The position numbers were made by a program, and so were the translations under genes. Shown piece after piece: positions 6,759 to 14,701 of a stretch of 18,088 bases of DNA. The notes beneath the pieces are model-generated. The model saw nothing but the letters and a program-made list of their open reading frames with translations. It was not told the DNA's origin and searched no databases. Position 1 is the stretch's first letter. Every line of letters starts with the position of its first letter. Source of the stretch: an uncultured Bacteroidota bacterium (GTDB lineage Bacteria > Bacteroidota > Bacteroidia > Chitinophagales > Chitinophagaceae); assembly GCA_903905685.1 (NCBI GenBank), contig CAIVHI010000021.1, positions 1 to 18,088 of the forward strand, written 5' to 3'.

Positions 6759-9311
6759 CTATTTGATGTAATTCACCTTGACAACATTATACTTCACGTC
6801 GTTATTGCCCAGTTTCACCATCAGCAAACTTGGGCGTGGCACGTCCTTGGGTAGTGTTACCTGAACCGTATTTCTACCTATTGTGGCCGAGACGGGTGTG
6901 CTGTAAAACACACGGCCCGTGACGTCGCTGACCACCACATCCATTTGGCGGACAAGGTCGGAATAAAAAAGGCATTCAAATGTCCCCTCATTGGGATTTG
7001 GATAGATATAGATATTTCGGTCCAGTGTATTGCGTAGGCTGGGAACTTGATCATGTGAAAATGCCCCGCTGCCCACGAAGAAATTGACATTTGTAGGCAG
7101 CCCGTAGTAATTCATGGAATACACAACAGCCACCAAGTCGCTCGGGTCGAAGGGGCCGGTATACTTGTCGGAAGTGAAGTCGTTCAAGCTGATGGCAGCA
7201 TTGGAGCCCGATGCATTCATGGTATAGGTATTGTAATACTGGTCGGCGAAGTTGGCGATACTTGATTTTATCATCCGCACCGTGACTTGGCCGGAGCCTT
7301 TACCATAGAACTTGAAAGAATTGAAGGCCGTCAAGTCTACCGGGTCATCTCCCGATGCCAAGTATTTGTATACATTGATGACTCCCAGCGAAACGCCTTG
7401 GAATGCTACGCTTCTATAGAGCGGGAAATCGCTGTCATCGTAAACCCGTCCATATTCGTTGCCTATCACGTTTGTGGTGAGGTTGGTCGTTGTGGTGTCT
7501 ATGTCCACGCTCCAGTTGCCATCGGCCATGTATACGTCATCCACCAATATGCCGTCAACATATAGGTGACCCTCATATTGGTAGCCATCGTTGATGTAGT
7601 AGGAGAAGTTATTGGCGGTCCCGCTGTTGAGGTTGATGTTGTAAGACAGCGTGTCGAGTGGGGCTGTTTCAGATTTGTTCTCTTCCAGTAGGATTTGGCC
7701 GAGAGCGTTTCCGGAATTGTTGGTAACGGCGATATTCAAAAGACCTTGTTTGCGTTTGCCGTTGGCAATGAATGTTTGGGGTAGCGTAAAATTGGAATCC
7801 ACCTGCTGCACGGCATGTACCGCCTGTATGGAATTCATGATTTGCTGCGTAAGCTTGATGGTGTTGCCGGGGTTGGAGGTCCACACTTGGAAATTGAATA
7901 CCGAGTCGTAGCCCTTGTATTGCGAGATAAGCCATTTGCTTTGTAGGTAGAACGTGGAGCCCGTCAAAGACTTGCCGACATCGAAGGTGATGGAATACTC
8001 CACATTGCCGCTTGCCTGCTGCAAGGCGAACAAGATGAACCTATAGCCCTGTATGGTAATGGTGTCGGCGGAAAGCAGGGTGGCACCGCGGAAGCGGTCG
8101 CAAATAGACTTGGTGTGGTTGTAGGCTCTACCCAATGTCGTAATGCCCAATACAACGGCTTTTATCTGATTGTTGGTTTCGTAATCTACAGACAATACAT
8201 CCTTTGCAAATGTTACGGAAGTGATGTCCGTTGGGGTAGAGTAGTAGGGTGTTGCTGCTACGCTATCTGAAGAACTGGGCTTGGTAGGGTCGTAAGTGGG
8301 AACGTAAAGCGACGCGGGCACAAACCTCTCGAGCACTTGCGAAGCGCCGGTTATGCGGTCGCCGTTTCCGGTTTGGCTTGGCCGATAGCGGATTTTTTGG
8401 GCGGGTTTGCCGTTGTTGATGAACGTCCCGTTTTTGATACGTTCAAAGTCTCGCTTACCTATGATGCCGCCAAGGCTTTGGCTTTCGAGCCCGCCGCTTC
8501 CGCCGGACGATACGCCCGAGCTGTCGCAGGAGACCGTGGTGTAGGGATAGCCGGCCGTATCGAAAATGCTTCCGTGATTGGTATTCAGGTAAAACATGAC
8601 ATCATTGAAGTCGTCATCAGGCTGCCAAACGCCGCCTCGGTTCCTATCTTCAAATCCGAAAACGATAAGGGAAGAGGGTTGGTCGTACAAAGCAACCACG
8701 TGGCGCGAAGTGTCCGATTCGGCAACGGGATTCAAATTGGGGTCGGAATAGAAAATGGATTTGCCTTGAGCCAAGAAGGAGTCGGTGCTCCATGTTACGG
8801 CTGGAGAGGTCTGCCAAGCATTGCTGATCAATACGAAGCCAATGCCGGTGTTGGCCGGCATTGCGCCCAAATTGACCCTCGCGCCGAGATGCAACGCGCC
8901 ACCGTAACCCCACAGGGAAGCATTGGGATAGACGATAGTGACCATGCTGTCTACAATAGTCGTTGGCGGATTCCCCCACGGGAAGGTGTAGTAGCCGAGT
9001 GCGTTTTCGTACCAATCGCCCTGCCAAGCGAATGTCAGCCAAACGCTATCCGCATTGGCCAACAAGTGGAGTGTGGTTGGCGCCGAAGAAAACAAGTAAT
9101 TCGGCCTATAGCAGGGCACCGACAAGCCCTCAGGAAGCGAAGCATGGAGCCTCGATAAAAAGCACGGGCTCAGGGTATCGGGAACGGATAGGTAGTAGGG
9201 CAATGCACAACAAGTGGTGTCATATGCGCCTAAAACCTTAAACTGCGCATGGGCAGAAGTATGAAGCAGCAGGAAGAAAGCCCAAAGGACTTGGTGAAAC
9301 CGTTTAATCAT
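6759..9311 (-). CDS. Secreted DUF4114-domain protein with C-terminal T9SS sorting domain
   Basis: The 850-residue product is a large secreted or surface protein of unknown specific role. Residues 1-22 are a Sec signal peptide (IKRF, hydrophobic core WAFFLLL, cleavage after SAHA before Gln). Residues about 150-245 match the DUF4114 pattern, with GFEDRNRGG at 219-227 and the acidic DDDFNDVMFY at 232-241, the hallmark of that domain and possibly a metal site. A short Ser/Gly-rich spacer follows (about 265-285). The centre (about 290-760) has strand-rich, adhesin-like composition that I cannot assign. Residues about 766-850 form a type A T9SS sorting domain: YPNPNEG at 770-776, then VVVSDVTGRVFYS and a closing stretch ending in Tyr-Ile-Lys. 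It should cross the outer membrane by T9SS and be released or anchored to surface lipopolysaccharide. It is a single-gene unit on the strand opposite all its neighbours. Confidence 0.85.
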   Translation of the reverse strand: MIKRFHQVLWAFFLLLHTSAHAQFKVLGAYDTTCCALPYYLSVPDTLSPCFLSRLHASLPEGLSVPCYRPNYLFSSAPTTLHLLANADSVWLTFAWQGDWYENALGYYTFPWGNPPTTIVDSMVTIVYPNASLWGYGGALHLGARVNLGAMPANTGIGFVLISNAWQTSPAVTWSTDSFLAQGKSIFYSDPNLNPVAESDTSRHVVALYDQPSSLIVFGFEDRNRGGVWQPDDDFNDVMFYLNTNHGSIFDTAGYPYTTVSCDSSGVSSGGSGGLESQSLGGIIGKRDFERIKNGTFINNGKPAQKIRYRPSQTGNGDRITGASQVLERFVPASLYVPTYDPTKPSSSDSVAATPYYSTPTDITSVTFAKDVLSVDYETNNQIKAVVLGITTLGRAYNHTKSICDRFRGATLLSADTITIQGYRFILFALQQASGNVEYSITFDVGKSLTGSTFYLQSKWLISQYKGYDSVFNFQVWTSNPGNTIKLTQQIMNSIQAVHAVQQVDSNFTLPQTFIANGKRKQGLLNIAVTNNSGNALGQILLEENKSETAPLDTLSYNINLNSGTANNFSYYINDGYQYEGHLYVDGILVDDVYMADGNWSVDIDTTTTNLTTNVIGNEYGRVYDDSDFPLYRSVAFQGVSLGVINVYKYLASGDDPVDLTAFNSFKFYGKGSGQVTVRMIKSSIANFADQYYNTYTMNASGSNAAISLNDFTSDKYTGPFDPSDLVAVVYSMNYYGLPTNVNFFVGSGAFSHDQVPSLRNTLDRNIYIYPNPNEGTFECLFYSDLVRQMDVVVSDVTGRVFYSTPVSATIGRNTVQVTLPKDVPRPSLLMVKLGNNDVKYNVVKVNYIK

Positions 9312-9343
9312 ATTCGAACGTGTTAACGGTGAATTTACAACTG

Positions 9344-9370
9344 CAAAGTTAAGTGAGAAATCATTGTCAA
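9344..9370 (-). promoter_or_regulatory. Promoter of the T9SS cargo gene
   Basis: Read on the minus strand, TAACTTTG (9351 to 9344) is a perfect match to the Bacteroidota -7 consensus TAnnTTTG. TTGACA (9370 to 9365) lies upstream, with 16 bases between the TTG and the -7 box, slightly short of the usual spacing. The predicted start near 9337 leaves a leader of about 25 bases before the ATG at 9311. Confidence 0.6.
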
Positions 9371-9473
9371 TAAAACATTAACATGCGGAAAACGAATGAA
9401 ATCTTACAGCCAAGCATAATACACCCTATAACAAATGTAACCCAATTTCTAGGTCCGGTAAAATAAATGTTGT

Positions 9474-9510
9474 AGCTATGTATAGTGTGCTGACATTATT
9501 TGACATAGCT
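9474..9510. repeat. Inverted repeat, 8-bp arms
   Basis: AGCTATGT (9474-9481) and ACATAGCT (9503-9510) are exact reverse complements with 21 bases between. No T-run follows. Confidence 0.5.
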
Positions 9511-9547
9511 TGTTCTCTGGTGGGTGCGTTGTGGAACGTAAAACGTG

Positions 9548-9583
9548 TCGATTAGTCGCCCGTGCCGGTGTGGGCACAATCGA
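9548..9583. repeat. Bulged stem-loop
   Basis: The right arm 9573-9583 (GGCACAATCGA) pairs with GTGCC (9562-9566) and TCGATT (9548-9553), leaving an eight-base bulge on the left side and a six-base loop. This gives 11 paired positions and suggests a folded RNA element rather than a terminator. Confidence 0.45.
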
Positions 9584-9651
9584 TAAAAAGGGGTAAGTAG
9601 GAACGGATCGTTGGTAAGTGGACCTGCTGTAGGATTCGGGAATGAAAAACG

Positions 9652-9702
9652 GGTCGTCTATGCTCGGGCTTTTGGCAGCATCCGCTCGACGCATAGATGA
9701 CC
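9652..9702. repeat. Long inverted repeat, 12-bp arms with one wobble
   Basis: GGTCGTCTATGC (9652-9663) pairs with GCATAGATGACC (9691-9702), with one G-T wobble. Inside, TCG (9664-9666) can pair with CGA (9687-9689) past a one-base bulge. It lies about 75 bases upstream of the porin promoter box. Confidence 0.6.
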
Positions 9703-9776
9703 GGGCAAGGAAAACACGCTGAAAATGAATTTTCGGGAAGCCCGAGGTCGCAGACGGTAATTTTAACAACGTTCAT

Positions 9777-9784
9777 TATATTTG
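9777..9784 (+). promoter_or_regulatory. -7 promoter box of the porin/lipoprotein operon
   Basis: TATATTTG is a perfect match to TAnnTTTG. A transcription start near 9791 would give a leader of about 84 bases. No convincing TTTG box was seen at the expected distance upstream. Confidence 0.45.
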
Positions 9785-9874
9785 CAGATTTTCGACACTG
9801 CTTTTTGTATTGTAGCGGTATTGCTATACCTTACCGCCAAAAAAGGAAACGGACACGTTTTAATAATAAGGATT

Positions 9875-11095
9875 ATGAAGAAATATATTTTAGGGGCTTC
9901 CCTCTTTTTGTCGTCATTGTCGTCTTTCGGGGCCGGCTACCAAATCAATCTCGAGGGATTGCGTCAGGTGGCAATGGGCGGAACCGGCACTGCGTGGCCT
10001 TGGGATGCCTCCACCATATTTTATAACCCCGGTGGTCTTGCCCGCCTTAAGAACATCCAGCTATATGTTGGTGCTTCGGTCATTATGCCATCTACAGGAT
10101 ACAGCAACGGCGCGGTAACCGCAACCTCGGTAAAACAGACATTCACGCCGGTTAATTTTTACGTGGGCGGCCCCATTCGCGAGGGTAGCCCTTGGGCGGT
10201 AGGCCTTGGGGTATATACACCCTATGGCACCGGCCTGCAATGGGACAACAATTGGATTGGCCGATACATGGTCCGTTCCTCACAATTGAGTTGCTTTTTC
10301 GTTCAGCCAACAGTTAGTTACCGCGTGGGCCAATTCCTTTCCGTAGGTGCCGGGTTCGTTTATGCCAATGGCACATTGGATATGACTCAAGCATTGCCTG
10401 TGCAAAACATATTGGGCTCCGATGCCGATTCCAAACTTCACGGCGCAGGCAGCGGCGTGGGCTTCAACCTCGGCGTTCAAATGAAGTTCAGCGATGAACT
10501 GCAAATGGGTCTTACCTACCGCAGTCAAGTGAACCTCAATATAGATGGCGGTTCGGCCCATTTCAATGTGCCAAGTTCACTGGTGTCGTCGTTCCCCAAT
10601 ACCTCTTTCGGAACTACACTCCCCTTACCCCAAGTGGCATCGTTCGGTATCGGCATACGTCCCACCGAATTCTTGACCATCCAGTTCGACTTGAACTACA
10701 CCGGATGGAATTCGCTCGACACCTTGGCGGTAAATTTCTCGCAACATACCTCAGCCTTGAAAGACCTGCACGCTCCCCGCATGTATCGCAACACCCTCAC
10801 TCCCCGCTTGGGCATGTGCTTCAAGATTTGCAAAGAATTGTCGTTGATGGGTGGTGCTGCATATGACCCCACCCCCGTTACCGATGGCTTCGTGTCTCCC
10901 GACTTGCCCGATGCCGACCGCATCGTGCTGACTTGCGGTGCCGCCATCAAACCTTTGCCCCGCTTTACCATTCTGGCCGCCTTCGAAGGCACCACTTCGG
11001 TGAAACGCAATGGCATGTACAACTATGGCAACTTTGCCGGCACCTATCAAACCACTGCTGCCACACCTGGTTTGGCAGTTTATTACAACTTCTAA
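9875..11095 (+). CDS. FadL/OmpP1/TodX-family outer-membrane transporter
   Basis: Predicted 14-strand-type outer-membrane barrel for uptake of hydrophobic substrates such as fatty acids or other lipids. The ATG at 9875 is chosen over an upstream in-frame start at 9782: it follows an AAGGA-like site and gives a clean signal peptide (KKYILGASLFLSSLSSFGA, cleavage near residue 20). The mature N-terminus has the FadL pattern GYQINLEGLRQVAMGGTGTA followed by an NPGG turn at 51-54, the counterpart of the conserved NPA motif in FadL that shapes the inward-facing hatch. The remaining sequence is alternating barrel strands with periodic aromatics, ending in LAVYYNF, a typical C-terminal barrel strand with terminal Phe. 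The length of 406 residues suits the family. The next gene starts 18 bases later and is probably co-transcribed. The actual substrate is unknown. Confidence 0.88.
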   Translation: MKKYILGASLFLSSLSSFGAGYQINLEGLRQVAMGGTGTAWPWDASTIFYNPGGLARLKNIQLYVGASVIMPSTGYSNGAVTATSVKQTFTPVNFYVGGPIREGSPWAVGLGVYTPYGTGLQWDNNWIGRYMVRSSQLSCFFVQPTVSYRVGQFLSVGAGFVYANGTLDMTQALPVQNILGSDADSKLHGAGSGVGFNLGVQMKFSDELQMGLTYRSQVNLNIDGGSAHFNVPSSLVSSFPNTSFGTTLPLPQVASFGIGIRPTEFLTIQFDLNYTGWNSLDTLAVNFSQHTSALKDLHAPRMYRNTLTPRLGMCFKICKELSLMGGAAYDPTPVTDGFVSPDLPDADRIVLTCGAAIKPLPRFTILAAFEGTTSVKRNGMYNYGNFAGTYQTTAATPGLAVYYNF

Positions 11096-11113
11096 AATTT
11101 CTAATACAAGGAA

Positions 11114-12511
11114 ATGAAAAAGATATATGCAGTATTTGGTGCGGCCCTCCTGATGATGGGATGCAAACCCAATGTAATAGTGACCCAGACGCCTACTGCC
11201 GGCCGGGCCGACTTCTCCAACTACTTGGCCATAGGCAACTCCCTGACGTCGGGCTATACCGACAACAGCCTAACGGTGTCTGGCCAGTTGAATTCCTACC
11301 CCGAGCGCCTGTTTGAGCAATTCCAATTGATTCCGGGAACGAAGGGTGGCTCAAAGAGCTACTTCATCCAGCCTTTGCTCCACAGCGACAACGGATATCC
11401 ATCTGCCAAATACGTATTGGGCTATACCTACAATGCGTGTACCGGCGACTCGTCGCTGGGGCCGATTCCCTATCCCAATTTCGTTGCGGACCCTATTGAT
11501 GCCAACCGGTACGTTTGGCCCAATGCCAACTACAACTTGGGACAGGTCAACAACTTGGGCGTGCCCGGAATTCGCGTTGCCGACCTACCCGTTGCCGGAT
11601 ATGCAGTCAACATGAACCCATATGCGGCTCGTTTCTTCAATAAAATGGGGGCTGCAAATACCCCATTCGATGAATACCTGTACCGCATCAATTCACTCCA
11701 CCCATCGTTCTTTACCATGTGGATGGGTGCGAACGATGTATTGGGTTATGCAACCGCAGGTGGCGTTGGTGATGGCACAGGTCTCGCTGCCCCCGCAGCA
11801 TTGAACATCTACAACACTACCGACATCACGCCCACTACGGTATTCACTACTTGCTACGATTCCTTGGTGCGCTTGGCCATTAAAACGGGAGCATATGGGG
11901 CACTCATCAATATTCCCGATGTGACTTCGCTGCCATTCTTCAATGTCATCCCTTCCAACAGCTTGATCATCACCCGCCAAAGTGAAGCCGATTCGCTCAA
12001 TGCATTGTGGGCGCATTACCCCGTTACCAAGGCTTTCGCATTGGGCGCCAACCAAATGATGGTGTATGATCACAACAACCACATTCGCCAATCCATCCCA
12101 GGCGAATTGATTTTGCTGAATTTGCCCCAAAGCTCCACCTCTTGTGCCGGCTATGGCGCCACGCAAGCCATACCCAGTCAATATGTGCTGACCACTGACG
12201 AGCTCCAAAACATCCACACGGCAACCACCGCGTTCAACCAATTCATTTACCAAGAAGCACTCCGCTACAATTTGGCTTATGTGGATATGAACAAGTATTT
12301 GTCGACGGTGTACTCCGGCGTTGAATACAATGGCGTTTCTTACAATGCACAATTTGTTACCGGCGGTGCATTCTCGCTCGACGGCATCCACCTCACGCAA
12401 CGCGGCTATGCACTGGTCGCCAACCAAATCATCGCAACAATCGATTCATCCTACAAGTCCACGATTCCGCTTATAGATGTGAACAAATACAACGGCGTAT
12501 TGTTCCCGTAG
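11114..12511 (+). CDS. SGNH/GDSL-family hydrolase lipoprotein
   Basis: Predicted lipid-anchored esterase or lipase. The 465-residue protein starts with a lipoprotein signal (KKIYAVFGAALLMMGC, lipidated Cys17). The SGNH blocks are in order: block I AIGNSLTSG with nucleophile Ser43 (GNSL instead of the usual GDSL), block II NLGVPG at 147-152, block III GAND (Gly205, Asn207) and block V DGIHLTQRGY with Asp423 and His426. All four catalytic or oxyanion positions are therefore present. A strong AAGGAA Shine-Dalgarno sequence lies in the 18-base gap after the FadL-like porin gene, so the two are almost certainly one operon. A hydrolase that frees acyl chains next to a porin that imports them is an attractive but unproven reading. 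At 465 residues it is longer than simple GDSL lipases, with extra sequence between blocks I and II and between III and V. Confidence 0.88.
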   Translation: MKKIYAVFGAALLMMGCKPNVIVTQTPTAGRADFSNYLAIGNSLTSGYTDNSLTVSGQLNSYPERLFEQFQLIPGTKGGSKSYFIQPLLHSDNGYPSAKYVLGYTYNACTGDSSLGPIPYPNFVADPIDANRYVWPNANYNLGQVNNLGVPGIRVADLPVAGYAVNMNPYAARFFNKMGAANTPFDEYLYRINSLHPSFFTMWMGANDVLGYATAGGVGDGTGLAAPAALNIYNTTDITPTTVFTTCYDSLVRLAIKTGAYGALINIPDVTSLPFFNVIPSNSLIITRQSEADSLNALWAHYPVTKAFALGANQMMVYDHNNHIRQSIPGELILLNLPQSSTSCAGYGATQAIPSQYVLTTDELQNIHTATTAFNQFIYQEALRYNLAYVDMNKYLSTVYSGVEYNGVSYNAQFVTGGAFSLDGIHLTQRGYALVANQIIATIDSSYKSTIPLIDVNKYNGVLFP

Positions 12512-12532
12512 TAGAAACTCGATATTACATGG

Positions 12533-12561
12533 ATGAGGCCGGCCATTTGCGCCGGCCTCAT
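12533..12561 (+). terminator. Hairpin terminator after the lipoprotein gene
   Basis: ATGAGGCCGGC (12533-12543) and GCCGGCCTCAT (12551-12561) form a perfect 11-bp GC-rich stem with a seven-base loop, 21 bases after the stop at 12511. The following tract (TGCATTTAGG) is only weakly T-rich, but position and strength fit a terminator. Confidence 0.7.
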
Positions 12562-12675
12562 TGCATTTAGGGCGATATCGATATTCCAAATCGCACACCC
12601 TACAGAATTTATGCGGAAAATCCCCATAATTGCTTTATTTTGATTGTTCTCACCACATCAGGGCAACCGTAATAA

Positions 12676-14556
12676 ATGCGTAAAGTCTTACCGATACTTA
12701 TAATGGCTTGGCTCACGGCGGTCTGCGGCTGGGCCAAGCCTGTAAAGATTGTGGTGAATGGCGGCGGGCTTGTTGATGTCGGTGCCCAATCGGGTTCATT
12801 TCTCGACAATACCTGCAAGCTGCAACCGTGGCAGTTTGTAACCGGGAGCTATCGCGACAGCCTTACCTACATGCATCGGGAGATTTTGTGCTACGGTATC
12901 ACCGACGGTAGGTCTTGGGTCAAATTCACCGTGCACAACATTGGCAACGAGAAAGCGTACCTGGCCCTCAACCTACCCACCGTAGATTCCTCGGCCCTCT
13001 ACAAAGTGGTGAACGACACCGCCTTATTGCTCGACAAGCAGGGCATTAGGCCGCCCTTGAAGCACTGGCAGGTAAAAACGGAGGCCTTTCTATACGACCT
13101 GCACCTCATCCACGATTCGGCCACCTACCTGTTGTGGGTGAACGACAGTCGAGGGCATTTCTATTCCCTAACCGCCGGCAATTTGGCGGAGTTTTTCGGC
13201 GTTGCAGAATGGTCTACGCTTGTTTTTGCCATCAATGTGGGGTTTGTATTGATGTTGTCGTTTTACAACTTCTTCCTCTACCTCACCATGCGCGATATAG
13301 CCTACCTATATTACGTGTGTTTCAACATCATGTACTGCCTGTTCTTTTCAGTAATCTCAGGTATTGCTTTCAGGTACACGCCGTTTTTGCTGACGTTTGC
13401 CAACCATTCCGACAATTTCTTTGGCGCCGCCACACTCACTTTTGGCGGATTGTTCACGTTGCGGTTTCTGGACGTTAAGATGTACTCCCGAAGGATGTAT
13501 TATGTCACCTCGTTTTTTACCGGCTTACTCGGATTGGCGGCGGTGATGTCTCTGGTGGGGCTCAATGAGGTGGCTTTCAAGATGATACCCGGTACGTCGT
13601 TCTTTTTGCTCACTGCTGAGATTGCAGTCACGCTCAATGCAATACGTTGGGGCAATAAATCTGCGGGGCTTTTCCTGTTGGGGTGGGGCACCGCTGCGGC
13701 AGCCGTGATTGTTTACATTTTGGGCATTTTCAACATCTATAGTTTCAATCACTACACTATCCAGCTACCCCAGTTGGCCTCCACCTTCGAGGCAGTCATA
13801 TTCTCCTATGCCTTGGCCGACCGCACCAACCGCTATCGTCAAGAAAAGGAAGACCTCATCATCTCCCAAAATTTGATGCTGGAAACCAAAGTGGTAGAAC
13901 GTACCCGCGAATTGAGTCTGCAAAAACAGGAGACCGAAAAATTATTGTTGAACATCCTCCCCGCCGATGTGGCCGAAGAACTCAAGACCAAAGGGAAAGC
14001 GGAAGCCCGGTATTTTGCCGATGTGACGGTGCTGTTTACAGACTTCAAGGGATTTACCACCGTTGCCGAGCGCATGACACCGCAACAGTTGGTGGGTGAA
14101 TTGGATACCTGTTTCAAGGCGTTCGATGCCATTATGCGCAAATACGGTATCGAAAAGATTAAGACCGTGGGTGATGCCTACTTGGCGGCTGCCGGCCTAC
14201 CTGCACCATCGACCGACCACGCCCCAACCGTAGTGAATGCGGCACTGGAAATAAGGGACTTCATGCTGGAGCGCCGTAAGCTGGTGGGCGAGGATACTTT
14301 CGAAATCCGTATCGGCATCCACTCGGGCAACGTGGTGGCGGGTATTGTGGGCGATGCCAAGTTTGCCTATGATATTTGGGGGGATACCGTTAATACTGCC
14401 GCGCGCATGGAACAGAACAGCGTGCCGGGCAAAATCAATATCTCGGAGTCGGTATACGCCTTGGTGAAAGACGCCTTCGTATGCGAATATAGGGGCAAGG
14501 TGGCTGCCAAAAACAAGGGCGAGCTCAGCATGTATTTCGTGGAACGACACGTGTAG
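12676..14556 (+). CDS. 7TMR-DISM receptor with C-terminal class III adenylate cyclase
   Basis: Predicted inner-membrane receptor that makes cAMP in response to an extracytoplasmic ligand. The 626 residues begin with a signal peptide (RKVLPILIMAWLTAVCGWA), then a periplasmic domain to about 175 resembling 7TMR-DISMED2, several membrane helices from about 178 to 381 (7TMR-DISM_7TM), a coiled coil from about 382 to 420, and a class III cyclase domain. Catalytic residues are complete: metal Asp456 (FTDFKGF) and Asp500 (VGDAY), base-selecting Lys496 and Asp566 (YDIWGD), and transition-state Asn573 and Arg577 (NTAARME). The Lys/Asp pair is the adenine-specific pair; guanylate cyclases carry Glu/Cys there. 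The linker LLLNILPADVAEELK is the usual coupling helix ahead of such domains. It appears to be a single-gene unit after a terminator. The ligand is unknown. Confidence 0.92.
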   Translation: MRKVLPILIMAWLTAVCGWAKPVKIVVNGGGLVDVGAQSGSFLDNTCKLQPWQFVTGSYRDSLTYMHREILCYGITDGRSWVKFTVHNIGNEKAYLALNLPTVDSSALYKVVNDTALLLDKQGIRPPLKHWQVKTEAFLYDLHLIHDSATYLLWVNDSRGHFYSLTAGNLAEFFGVAEWSTLVFAINVGFVLMLSFYNFFLYLTMRDIAYLYYVCFNIMYCLFFSVISGIAFRYTPFLLTFANHSDNFFGAATLTFGGLFTLRFLDVKMYSRRMYYVTSFFTGLLGLAAVMSLVGLNEVAFKMIPGTSFFLLTAEIAVTLNAIRWGNKSAGLFLLGWGTAAAAVIVYILGIFNIYSFNHYTIQLPQLASTFEAVIFSYALADRTNRYRQEKEDLIISQNLMLETKVVERTRELSLQKQETEKLLLNILPADVAEELKTKGKAEARYFADVTVLFTDFKGFTTVAERMTPQQLVGELDTCFKAFDAIMRKYGIEKIKTVGDAYLAAAGLPAPSTDHAPTVVNAALEIRDFMLERRKLVGEDTFEIRIGIHSGNVVAGIVGDAKFAYDIWGDTVNTAARMEQNSVPGKINISESVYALVKDAFVCEYRGKVAAKNKGELSMYFVERHV

Positions 14557-14602
14557 CCCATTGCAACAGGCAGGTGCAGCAAACGTTGTGAGAAATAATC
14601 GC

Positions 14603-14610
14603 TAACTTCG
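14603..14610 (+). promoter_or_regulatory. Possible -7 box of the GH3-family gene
   Basis: TAACTTCG has one mismatch to TAnnTTTG and sits 92 bases before the ATG at 14702, in the 145-base gap after the cyclase gene. A TTG lies at 14586-14588, closer than normal spacing, so support is weak. Confidence 0.28.
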
Positions 14611-14701
14611 TCATGCACAGCGTGAAGACGCTCCGTGTAGGGGATTCCGGCTCCGATTTCGTATCAGCTTGTTTTGCCCCAAAGTAAAACCTAAGGATTG
14701 A

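Larger units (their letters stand above)
9312..9874. other. Gene-free region between divergent genes, with three inverted repeats
   Basis: This 563-base gap separates the minus-strand T9SS gene from the plus-strand porin gene. Promoters are placed at both ends. The first part (9312-9480) is AT-rich. The middle part (about 9474-9745) is less AT-rich and holds inverted repeats at 9474-9510, 9548-9583 and 9652-9702, plus a small TCGGG-aag-CCCGA hairpin at 9733-9745. The short open frames here have no recognisable protein features. I see no tRNA-like fold or known riboswitch motif. Confidence 0.55.

Noticed and set aside
8337..9158. A 273-codon plus-strand frame opposite the DUF4114 gene
   Set aside because: The minus-strand protein has a signal peptide, DUF4114 motif, sorting domain and promoter; the plus frame has none of these.
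9782..9874. Upstream start for the FadL-like protein, adding 31 residues
   Set aside because: The added residues would place a second hydrophobic stretch before a good signal peptide, and the promoter box at 9777-9784 overlaps that start codon. The ATG at 9875 follows an AAGGA-like site.
11693..12427. A 244-codon minus-strand frame opposite the SGNH lipoprotein
   Set aside because: All SGNH blocks lie in the plus frame. The minus frame has no domain.
14636..14670. A stretch resembling a tRNA T-arm in the gap before the GH3 gene
   Set aside because: No matching acceptor, anticodon or D-arm could be folded around it.
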